A DNA stretch of 64,000 nt from Ramlibacter agri. GTDB lineage: Bacteria; Pseudomonadota; Gammaproteobacteria; Burkholderiales; Burkholderiaceae_C. Below the pieces are notes generated by a model. That model searched no databases. It saw only the letters and a list, made by a program, of their open reading frames with translations, and was not told the origin of the DNA. Positions 24,449-31,875 of this stretch are shown piece by piece (the first letter of the stretch is position 1; every line of letters starts with the position of its first letter). Both the position numbers and the translations under genes were made by a program. The stretch spans positions 1,612,001 through 1,676,000 of the forward strand of contig NZ_JABBFX010000001.1 of assembly GCF_012927085.1 (NCBI RefSeq), in the 5' to 3' direction.

Positions 24449-24499
24449 GCGAAACGCGTGCTGGCGCACCACTATTCGCACTCGCCTGGAGGTATGCGA

Positions 24500-24952
24500 A
24501 TGGACAGGAATTCAGCGGTGAGCGCCCCCGACCGGCCCGGCAAGACTTCGGGGTGGATGACTTTCCGCAGCGCCGGCAAGTACGACGCGCCCGAGACCCA
24601 GCCCCGGTCCACCCAGCCGCCGCACATCGGCGTCGGCACGCTGGACAACGTGCGCTCGGTGTTCTGGCAGTCCTACCGCCACCTGTTCCCGCCGCACTCG
24701 CTGGCGGCGCAGACGCCCAATGGCAACGTCGTCATCTCGTGGTCGATCATGGACGAACCGGACGCCCGCTATCCCTATGCGGCGCCGGTGATGCTGCGCT
24801 TCGACCAGGACCTGCTGGACGCCATGTGGAAGTCCGCGCCGACGCAGCGCATCCGCATCGCGGAGAAGCACGAGCCCACGCTGCGCGAGGGCCTGCGCGG
24901 ATACGACCCCTATGCGCGTTTCCCGAATGCGCGGGTGGTGGTGATCGGTTGA
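24500..24952 (+). CDS. conserved hypothetical protein, 150 residues
   Basis: A soluble protein of unknown family. Notable segments are KTSGWMTFRSAGKYDAPETQ, VFWQSYRHLFPPHSLAAQTP and ISWSIMDEPDARYPYAAPVM. GGAGG at 24488-24492 fits the ATG at 24500 (seven-base spacing) and not the ATG at 24494. It follows the hydrolase by about 105 bases containing the CCTACA element and converges with the esterase gene, with an eight-base gap. I cannot assign a function. Confidence 0.6.
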   Translation: MDRNSAVSAPDRPGKTSGWMTFRSAGKYDAPETQPRSTQPPHIGVGTLDNVRSVFWQSYRHLFPPHSLAAQTPNGNVVISWSIMDEPDARYPYAAPVMLRFDQDLLDAMWKSAPTQRIRIAEKHEPTLREGLRGYDPYARFPNARVVVIG

Positions 24953-24959
24953 GGCCGGA

Positions 24960-25565
24960 TCACACGTAACGCAACACGGCGTCCAACGCCCGTCGGTCCA
25001 CGCCATGCGCGAGGCCAGGAATCAGATCCAGGGTCACCTCGGCGCCCAGCTCCTTCAAGCGTTCTGCCGCCTCGCTCGCATGTGACGCCGCGATCACCGG
25101 ATCATGCGTCCCATGCACGAAGTGGAAGCGCACGCCTTGCGGCGCGCGCTGCGGCAAGGCATCGAAACGCCCTGACAGCGACACGACTTGCGAGGCCGGT
25201 GCCTGCGGCGACACGGCCGCCGCGAGGCTCATGATCGCCCCCTGCGAGAAACCCACCAGCGTGGTCTGCTCCGCCCCTACGCCGGCGCGCTGCTGCCACG
25301 CCCGCACGGTTTCCAGGAAGCGCGGCAAGGTTTCCTGCACGCGGGCCGGCCGGTTTTCCTCCGTCACGCCGCGCACCGAGAACCACTGGTAGCCGCCGCC
25401 GAGGTCGGACGCATCCGGCGACTGCACGCTGGCGATGAACGCCGAGGGCCGCACCGCCGCGATGTGCTGGCCCACGGGCGCCAGGCCTTCGGGCGTGGCG
25501 CCGACGCCGTGGAACAGCAGCACCAGTTCGGTCGGCAGCGCCGGCGCCTGGAGGATCACGGTCAT
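24960..25565 (-). CDS. YpfH/carboxylesterase-type serine esterase
   Basis: A 201-residue alpha/beta hydrolase of the phospholipase/carboxylesterase group. The oxyanion segment is LLFHGVGATPEGL, the nucleophile elbow is GFSQGA (VGFSQGAIMSLA), the catalytic Asp is in HGTHDPVI and the His in GLAHGVD. The length suits cytosolic YpfH-type esterases. Its ATG overlaps the stop of the YgiD-type gene upstream (ATGA), so the two are coupled. Physiological substrate unknown. Confidence 0.88.
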   Translation of the reverse strand: MTVILQAPALPTELVLLFHGVGATPEGLAPVGQHIAAVRPSAFIASVQSPDASDLGGGYQWFSVRGVTEENRPARVQETLPRFLETVRAWQQRAGVGAEQTTLVGFSQGAIMSLAAAVSPQAPASQVVSLSGRFDALPQRAPQGVRFHFVHGTHDPVIAASHASEAAERLKELGAEVTLDLIPGLAHGVDRRALDAVLRYV

Positions 25566-26350
25566 GCCTGCGCCCCGAAGAGATAGGAGTCCATCGAGAG
25601 CACCCCATAGGTGATGCCGCCTTCCAGCGTCTCCACCTGCTCGTCGCCCTGCGCCGCGCCCGCGGCCACCAGCAGCGGCAGGAAGTGCTCGGTGGTCGGA
25701 TGGGCGCGCTGCGCATGCGGCGCGATGTCCAGCGTGCGCAGCAGCTGCGCGTCGTCGCGCGCTTCCACCACCTGCCGCACCCAGGCGGCGAACTCGCGGG
25801 CATACGCCGCTTCGAAGTCGTCGCCGTGCGAGCGGAATTCGTACAGGTTATGTGTGAGCGAGCCCGAGCCCACCACCAGCACGCCTTCTTCGCGCAGCGG
25901 TTGCAGCGCCTGGCCCAGCGCATAGGCCTGTTCCGGCGCCAGGCCGGCAGGCAGCGAGAGCTGGAACACCGGCACATCGGCTTCCGGATAGAGATAGCGC
26001 AACGGCACCCAGGCGCCGTGGTCCAGGCCCTGGCCCTCGTCGGCCTCGGCCGGCCAGCCGGCGGCGCGCAGCACTTCCACCGTGCGGGCGGCGAGCGCGG
26101 GCGCGCCGGGCGCCGGGTATTGCAGCGTGTACAGCTCGCGCGGGAAGCCGCCGAAGTCGTGCACCGTTTCAGGCGCGGCCGTGGTGGCCACGCGCAAGCC
26201 GCGGGTCATCCAGTGGGGAGAAACGACCAGCACCGCCTTCGGCCGCGGCAGCTGGTCGCCGGCCTGCGTCAGGCGCGGGCCCAGCCGGCCGGGTTCCAGC
26301 GCGAAGGTCGGCGCGCCATGGGAAATGAAGAGAACGGGAGTCTTTGCCAT
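25562..26350 (-). CDS. ygiD: DODA/LigB-type extradiol ring-cleavage dioxygenase (YgiD-like)
   Basis: A 262-residue class III extradiol dioxygenase of the 4,5-DOPA dioxygenase type. Metal-binding histidines are expected in LFISHGAPTFA, in VVSPHWMTRG and in GLDHGAWVPLRYLYP. It opens catechol-type rings using a metal ion and oxygen. The start at 26350 gives MAKTPVLFISHG; an upstream in-frame ATG at 26425 would run into the divergent LysR start. It is coupled to the esterase gene by a four-base overlap and is probably controlled by the divergent LysR at 26425. Confidence 0.88.
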   Translation of the reverse strand: MAKTPVLFISHGAPTFALEPGRLGPRLTQAGDQLPRPKAVLVVSPHWMTRGLRVATTAAPETVHDFGGFPRELYTLQYPAPGAPALAARTVEVLRAAGWPAEADEGQGLDHGAWVPLRYLYPEADVPVFQLSLPAGLAPEQAYALGQALQPLREEGVLVVGSGSLTHNLYEFRSHGDDFEAAYAREFAAWVRQVVEARDDAQLLRTLDIAPHAQRAHPTTEHFLPLLVAAGAAQGDEQVETLEGGITYGVLSMDSYLFGAQA

Positions 26351-26362
26351 GGAACGAATGTA

Positions 26363-26401
26363 TTGGTGCCGCACCCAAAGATAAACGTGCTCCAATGGCA
26401 C
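26363..26401. promoter_or_regulatory. two palindromes between divergent ygiD and LysR genes
   Basis: TTGG-N8-CCAA at 26363-26378 and GTGC-N7-GCAC at 26387-26401 sit in the 74-base divergent gap. LysR proteins often bind a pair of such sites: one for autoregulation, one next to the target promoter. Confidence 0.45.
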
Positions 26402-26424
26402 ACACTGTCTCTCCTGGCAAGACA

Positions 26425-27324
26425 ATGGACCGCTTCCTCGAACTCCGCTCCTTCACCGAAGTCGTCGACGCGGGCAGCTTCGTCGGCGCAGCCGACCGGC
26501 TGGGCCTGTCGAAGGCCGCCGTCTCGCGCCAGGTCGCCGAGCTCGAAGCGCGGCTGGGCGTGCGGCTCCTGCATCGCACCACCCGCAAGCTGTCGCTGAC
26601 GGCCGAAGGCGAGGTGTTCCATGCGCGGGCCCGCCAGCTGCTGGCCGACATGGAAGAAGCGGAAGCCGAGATCACCAGCCGCAGCCGCGAGGCGGTGGGC
26701 CTGCTGCGGGTCAGCGCGCCGGTGAGCTTCGGCATCCTGCATCTCGCGCCGGCCTGGGGTGCGTTCCGGCAGAAGCATCCGAAGGTGGCCTTGGAAGTGA
26801 GCCTGTCGGACCGCGTCGCGGACATTGCGGAAGAGGGCTTCGACCTCGCGATCCGCATTGCGCGCCTGCCCAGCTCCAGCCTGGTGAGCCGCCAGCTGGC
26901 CACCACGCGCATGGTGTTGTGTGCCTCGCCGGCGTACCTGCGGCGCGCGGGCAAGCCGAAGCATCCGTCCGAGCTGGAGCGGCATGCCATCGTCGCCTAC
27001 AGCTACTGGTCGGAGCGCGATGCCTGGGAGTTCGAGGGACCGGAAGGCAAGGTGACGGTCCGCACCACGCCCTGGCTGCGCACCAACAACGGCGACGTCT
27101 GCCGCGCCGCCGCCTTGCAGCACCAGGGCATCATCCTGCAGCCGACCTTCATCGTCGGCGCCGACCTCGCGGCGGGGAAGCTGGTGGAAATCCTGCCGCA
27201 GTACCGGTCGATCACGCTGGGCATCCACGCGGTCTACCAGAGCCGCAAGCACCTCACGCCCAAGGTGCGCCTGCTGGTGGACTTCCTCGCCACCACCTTC
27301 CGCATTCCTTCCTGGCCCGCGTAG
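26425..27324 (+). CDS. LysR-family transcriptional regulator
   Basis: A 299-residue regulator starting MDRFLELRSFTEVVDAGSFV, with HTH SKAAVSRQVAELEARLGVRL, then LHRTTRKLSLTAEGEVFH and a full effector domain. The start at 26425 gives the usual family N-terminus; earlier in-frame ATGs at 26344 and 26395 would overlap the divergent gene or add a non-homologous leader. It most likely controls the divergent ygiD-esterase pair. The ligand is unknown. Confidence 0.9.
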   Translation: MDRFLELRSFTEVVDAGSFVGAADRLGLSKAAVSRQVAELEARLGVRLLHRTTRKLSLTAEGEVFHARARQLLADMEEAEAEITSRSREAVGLLRVSAPVSFGILHLAPAWGAFRQKHPKVALEVSLSDRVADIAEEGFDLAIRIARLPSSSLVSRQLATTRMVLCASPAYLRRAGKPKHPSELERHAIVAYSYWSERDAWEFEGPEGKVTVRTTPWLRTNNGDVCRAAALQHQGIILQPTFIVGADLAAGKLVEILPQYRSITLGIHAVYQSRKHLTPKVRLLVDFLATTFRIPSWPA

Positions 27325-27348
27325 GCTGGGTTCGCGCAGCGACCCAGC
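27325..27348. terminator. bidirectional hairpin between convergent genes
   Basis: GCTGGGT (27325-27331) pairs with ACCCAGC (27342-27348) directly after the LysR stop and just before the DUF3999 stop on the other strand. There is no clear T-run, so any termination may need other factors. Confidence 0.4.
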
Positions 27349-27350
27349 TC

Positions 27351-28733
27351 TCAATCCGGCTGCTGCTTCACCTGCCTGAGCAGCGACCACGCCACCGCTC
27401 CCAGCACCAGCACCCCGAACAGCAGCACCGCCCACAGCGCCGCAGTCTTCGGATCCACCCCGCGCGGCAGCCACCTGGCCCACGCCGGCCGCCCAGCCTC
27501 GGGCATGACGCGCGCATCGACCAGCCGAGCCTGCGGCAGGTCCTCGATGCGCGCCGGCGCCGCGGCCGCCAGCATGCCCAGGGGCAGCGCCGCCGACGGC
27601 GTGGCGCTGCGGCCGGCGGCCAGCTGGTACGGCCCGTTGACTCCGGCCACGAACACCACGTCGACCGGATCGAACAGCGCCTTCACTGCCAGCGGCACGC
27701 CTTGCAGCCGCGCGCCATGGGTGGCCTCCACGCGCAGCCAGCGCACCGAGGTGCGCTGCAGCGGCAGCGGCGGGCTGGTGCTTTCCTGCCCGGGTGACCC
27801 GAGGCGATACAGGACGGCCTGGCCCAGCACGCGCCAGGGCTCCGACACCTGGCTGCGCCCGAGCACGCGCAGCGGCACCAGCGTATTGGGCTGCGTCGCC
27901 GCGATCTCCAGCTGCGCGATCGGTGTGGCGAAGGGCAGCTCCCATTCCAGCGCCGTCGCGCCGTCGGCTTGCGGTGCGCCCAGCAAGGCGGACGGCCGCA
28001 CCGGCTGCGGCCGGTTCGCGGCGAGCAGCCCGGTGAGCGATTCCACCGTCACGCCCTCCTGCCCGCTCCAGTCGATGCGCAGGAAGCGATGCTCCAGCCG
28101 CAAGGGCTGGTCCAGTTCCAGCTTGTCGTTGGCGGGCGCGCCATCGCCTTCGAAGCGGTAGATGCGGCCACGCACGGACACGGGCGTCCAGCTCGCGAGG
28201 TCCTCGCTGCTGCTGAGGGCAAGGTGCACCGGCAGGTTCGGCGGCAGCTTCGCCTGCAGCACCAGCGCTTCCAGCGGCTCCTTCAGTGCGCGGGTGTCGA
28301 ACAGCGCGGCCTGCAAGGGCGCAGCCGCCGTCGACGGCGTTCCGCCCATCTGCACCCACACCGATTGCGCCTGGCCGTTGCTGGCTATGTGGACCTGCAC
28401 GGCGCCTTGCGGCAAGGCCTGGCCGGGCGTGGCGTCGTGCAAGGGCAGGGCGGGCAGCGAGGGCGTCGATTGCCGCGGCGCCTGGCTGGGCGCAGGCGGC
28501 GTGGCCAGTGCGAAGGGCACCGGCTGGCCGTCGCGGTCGAACACGCGCAGGTCGGACGCGCTGCGCGATTGCAGGCGCATCAACGCCTCGGCCGGCAGCG
28601 GCGCGTGCATCAAGCCGTTCTGGCCCGCTGTGTCCAGCGTGGCGCGCCACTGGAATTCGGCCGGCCCCGGGTCGGCCGCCTGCGCGTGCAGCGCGGCCAG
28701 CAGCAGCAGCGAAGCGAGCAAGCCCGGCCTCAT
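27351..28733 (-). CDS. DUF3999 envelope protein
   Basis: A 460-residue protein. It has a signal peptide (MRPGLLASLLLLAALHAQA), a long beta-rich exported domain, and one C-terminal membrane helix (TAALWAVLLFGVLVLGAVAW) followed by the basic tail SLLRQVKQQPD. DUF3999 proteins are usually encoded beside DUF2339 membrane proteins, as here, and are thought to work with them in the cell envelope; the function is not established. Its ATG overlaps the DUF2339 stop (ATGA), so expression is coupled. Confidence 0.82.
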   Translation of the reverse strand: MRPGLLASLLLLAALHAQAADPGPAEFQWRATLDTAGQNGLMHAPLPAEALMRLQSRSASDLRVFDRDGQPVPFALATPPAPSQAPRQSTPSLPALPLHDATPGQALPQGAVQVHIASNGQAQSVWVQMGGTPSTAAAPLQAALFDTRALKEPLEALVLQAKLPPNLPVHLALSSSEDLASWTPVSVRGRIYRFEGDGAPANDKLELDQPLRLEHRFLRIDWSGQEGVTVESLTGLLAANRPQPVRPSALLGAPQADGATALEWELPFATPIAQLEIAATQPNTLVPLRVLGRSQVSEPWRVLGQAVLYRLGSPGQESTSPPLPLQRTSVRWLRVEATHGARLQGVPLAVKALFDPVDVVFVAGVNGPYQLAAGRSATPSAALPLGMLAAAAPARIEDLPQARLVDARVMPEAGRPAWARWLPRGVDPKTAALWAVLLFGVLVLGAVAWSLLRQVKQQPD

Positions 28734-31507
28734 GCGGCCCCCTGCAGGTGCGCGTCGCTTTCGCGGCGCGCCGGCGGCAGCGGCGCGAACCAGCCCACCA
28801 CCAGCATCAGCAGGCCGACCGCAATGAACACCACGATGCGCTCGGAGCCGCCGCGGTTGGACAGGTCGATGACGAACAGCTTCAGCAGCGTCAGGCCGAT
28901 CAGCCCCGCGCCCAGCATCCACGGCAGACGCAGGCCGCGCTGGTGGGCACCGACCATGAGGCCCAGCGCGATCAAGGTCCACAGGATCGAATAGCCGGCC
29001 TGGACCAGGAAGGACGCGAACAGGCTGTGCGCGTTCCAGGCCACGCCGCCCCAGTGGTGCGCGACGCGCAGCCAGACCGTGTTGACGGCGATGAAGCAGA
29101 TGCCCGCCAGCACGGCCGGCGGCGCGGCGCCGCGCGCCGCCATCGGCACCGGCAGGTCGCTGGCGCGCACGCGCTGCAGCCACAGGAAGCAGGCGGCGAG
29201 CGCCAGTGCGACCGCGAGGTCGGTCGGATTGACCAGCGGCACGTAAGGCAGCGGCCGCGATTCGCCGCTGGATTGCACGGCCACCAGCAAGGCACCGGTG
29301 GCGAGCAGGACGGCCAGCGGTGCAGCGGCGCGCCAGAGATAGGCCGCGGAAAAGCGATCCAGCGGCCAGCGCAGGCTGCCGGCCGGCGCCTCGAACCACG
29401 CGCGGCGGCCCAGCGCCAGCAGCACGAAGGTCGCCGCGACCAGCAGGATCACCGTGGCCCACGCGGTCTGCCACAGCTGGGCGCGGCCGATCGCGAACAC
29501 CAGCGCGTTGCCGGCCAGCAGCACGGCGAGCCAGACGCCGCCCGCGTGCACCCAAGGCCACCACGCGCGCGGCGCGCCGGCGTCGAGGCGGCGCAGCATC
29601 ACCAGGTGCAGCACCAGGACGACCGGCCAGGCGAGCCAGCCGCCGGACTGGAACACGTGGTCCAGGGTGGCCATGCCCCAGAACGCCACGCCCAGCATCA
29701 CGGGCAGCACGCACCATGCGGGCGTCGCGGCGATCGCCCAGGGACGCGCGCGCCGCGGCAAGGCAAAGTGGTGCAGCGCGAAGGCGCTCAGCACCCAGGC
29801 CAGCAGGTGCAGCAGCTGGCGCTGGGCGGCGTCGAACAGCGTGGCTTCGAGGCCTTGCGCACCCGCGACCACCCGGCCGATTTCGACGCCCAGCGCGGCC
29901 TGCCACCAGAGGACGCCGACCCAGAAGAACACCGGCGACAGCCCGTTCTCGTTGTGGGCGAAACCCGCTGCCGCTGCGCTCGGCTGCTCCTTCGGGTCCA
30001 GCGGCTCGCGCGACCACCAGGCGATGGCGAAGGCCGCGCCGGCCAGCATGGCCGCACCCAGGAAGCCGGGATTGGCGAAAGGCCAGCGGCCTTGCGCCGC
30101 GCTGCCGCTGGCGCTGAGGTACACCAGGGCCGCAATCACCTGCAGCACCATGCCGGTGGCGCGGGCCAGCCAGCGGCCCTGGCGGCGGCCCATCGAGTAC
30201 ACCGCCGCGCCTTCCACTGCCCACGCGGCGGAGGTCCAGCGGGCGTCCAGCGCCAGCGGGATGGCGAGCGTGAGGAAGCCCAGCGCCAGCGCGGCGAAGC
30301 ACTCGGCCAGCCAGCGGCGCACGGTCGCATCGCCCTGGCGGCGCTTCGCCAGCCACCAGCCCAGGCCCAGGTACAACGCGCCGGCCGCCAGTGACGAGAA
30401 AGCCAGCGCATAGGGGATGTCGCGCACCAGGCCGGCCTGCAGCCCGATCGCCACCAGCGGGTTCGCGAACAGCAAGGTCGCGTCGATGGCCTGCCGCGCG
30501 GCACGGCCGTGGCGCAGCGCATAGAAGAGGGCGGCCAGCAGGTAGAGCAGGAAGAAGGCGACCAGGAAAGGCTCGGTGCTGGCCAGGTCTTCCGGCCGGT
30601 AGCGCAGCACGCCCCACGCTGTCGCGACGCCGAAGGTCGCGAAGAAGCCGAGCAGGTTGAGCGCGCGCCAGGCCCGCAGCCAGGCGATCACGGCGATCGC
30701 CACACCGAGCAGCAGGTAGTAGCCGAACAGCGCCACGTAGTTGCCTTGCCCGGTCGATACCAGCACCGGCGCGGCAAAGCCGCCGGCAAAGGCGATGAAG
30801 GCCAGCGCCGGCGCGTCCTGGGCCAGCGCGATGATGACGGAGAACAGGCACACCAACGCCAGCGCGCCGAAGGCGGCCGCGCTCGGCAGGTACTGGTACA
30901 GCCGGTAGGCGGCGAACACGGTGAGGTAGAGGATGCCAATGCCCGCGCCTTGCAACGTGAGCGCGTACGCGAGCTTCGCGCCGCCGCGCCGGCGCAGCCG
31001 CACGCCGACGACGAACAGAGCGATGCCGGCCGCGGCCACGGCGGCCAGGCGCAGCGCCGGCGGCAGCAGCGCGTTGTCGACGGCGTACTTGGCCAGGAAG
31101 GCGAGGCCGACGAACAGCACCAGCACGCCCAGGCGCACGACGGTGTTGCCGCCGAACAGCCAGTCGCGCGCGCGGCCGACGAGGACCGTGACGAAATCGG
31201 GCTCCGCGGCGGGCAGGGGCCGCGGCGGCGCGGCCGGCAAGGGCTGCGGAACGGTGGGCTGGGCCGGGGGCTGGATGGACGCCGGGACGGGCACGGTTGC
31301 CGCCGCCGGTGCGGCTACCGGCGCGTGCCGGGTCGCCGGCGCCATAGCGCGTGCTTGCCGCGCCACCTCACTGCGCACGGCGCGCCGCAGGCTCCAGCCC
31401 GCCAGCGCGCCCAGTGCGAGGCCGAACATCACGCGGATCTCGATGTCGCCGTAGCCCGGCCACAGCAGCGCGAGCACCGCACCCCAGATGGCTCCCCAGA
31501 TCACCAT
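28730..31507 (-). CDS. DUF2339 multi-pass membrane protein
   Basis: A 925-residue protein. It begins with a hydrophobic segment (MVIWGAIWGAVLALLWPGYG) and a Pro/Ala-rich linker (APVAAPAAATVPVPASIQPP). About twenty or more further hydrophobic helices follow, including LGVLVLFVGLAFLAKYAVDN, typical of DUF2339. Function is unknown in the family, though an envelope or polymer-related role has been suggested. It is coupled to DUF3999. The 125-base gap upstream (31508-31632) probably carries its promoter. Confidence 0.85.
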   Translation of the reverse strand: MVIWGAIWGAVLALLWPGYGDIEIRVMFGLALGALAGWSLRRAVRSEVARQARAMAPATRHAPVAAPAAATVPVPASIQPPAQPTVPQPLPAAPPRPLPAAEPDFVTVLVGRARDWLFGGNTVVRLGVLVLFVGLAFLAKYAVDNALLPPALRLAAVAAAGIALFVVGVRLRRRGGAKLAYALTLQGAGIGILYLTVFAAYRLYQYLPSAAAFGALALVCLFSVIIALAQDAPALAFIAFAGGFAAPVLVSTGQGNYVALFGYYLLLGVAIAVIAWLRAWRALNLLGFFATFGVATAWGVLRYRPEDLASTEPFLVAFFLLYLLAALFYALRHGRAARQAIDATLLFANPLVAIGLQAGLVRDIPYALAFSSLAAGALYLGLGWWLAKRRQGDATVRRWLAECFAALALGFLTLAIPLALDARWTSAAWAVEGAAVYSMGRRQGRWLARATGMVLQVIAALVYLSASGSAAQGRWPFANPGFLGAAMLAGAAFAIAWWSREPLDPKEQPSAAAAGFAHNENGLSPVFFWVGVLWWQAALGVEIGRVVAGAQGLEATLFDAAQRQLLHLLAWVLSAFALHHFALPRRARPWAIAATPAWCVLPVMLGVAFWGMATLDHVFQSGGWLAWPVVLVLHLVMLRRLDAGAPRAWWPWVHAGGVWLAVLLAGNALVFAIGRAQLWQTAWATVILLVAATFVLLALGRRAWFEAPAGSLRWPLDRFSAAYLWRAAAPLAVLLATGALLVAVQSSGESRPLPYVPLVNPTDLAVALALAACFLWLQRVRASDLPVPMAARGAAPPAVLAGICFIAVNTVWLRVAHHWGGVAWNAHSLFASFLVQAGYSILWTLIALGLMVGAHQRGLRLPWMLGAGLIGLTLLKLFVIDLSNRGGSERIVVFIAVGLLMLVVGWFAPLPPARRESDAHLQGAA

Positions 31508-31632
31508 GCGTCAACCCCCGTCGTTGGTCCGGCCGCGACTGTGCCGCCGGCGCGCCCCTGGCCCGGGGCTTGTCGGGGGCAGTATAGGAAAGCGCTACCC
31601 GGGGGCGCGCCGGCCGCGCCGGGCGGCGAACT

Positions 31633-31875
31633 TCAAGGGACGGATGGCAGCAGTTCCGAGGCCTGCTCGCACCAGTAGTCGGCGGCGGCGAACCAGCCTT
31701 CCCACACGCAGCCGTTGCAGCCGCGCCCGCAGCAGGTGCCCGGCTCGGAGGGCGGAGCGCGGAAGGCGATGCCCTGTGCCGCCAGGCGTGTGCCCAGGGC
31801 GGTGAAGCGGTCGCGGGCGGCAACGAGGGCGGGCGAGGCGTCGGAGATCACGGCCAGGATTGTCTCCCCCTTCAA
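31633..31875 (-). CDS. small oxidoreductase-like (PF09791-type) cysteine protein
   Basis: An 80-residue protein whose core CCGRGCNGCVWEGWF matches the oxidoreductase-like domain, in which four cysteines probably bind a metal or cluster. It uses a TTG start in TTGA that overlaps the xdhB stop; the start is tentative, with an in-frame GTG at residue 9 as an alternative. Linkage to xanthine dehydrogenase genes suggests a role in redox or cofactor maturation. No xdhC maturation gene is seen in this window. Confidence 0.7.
   Translation of the reverse strand: MKGETILAVISDASPALVAARDRFTALGTRLAAQGIAFRAPPSEPGTCCGRGCNGCVWEGWFAAADYWCEQASELLPSVP

Noticed and set aside
28286..30394. Plus-strand frame of about 700 codons opposite DUF2339/DUF3999
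   Set aside because: Low-complexity Arg/Ala/Gln/His-rich product; opposite strand has signal peptide and membrane helices.
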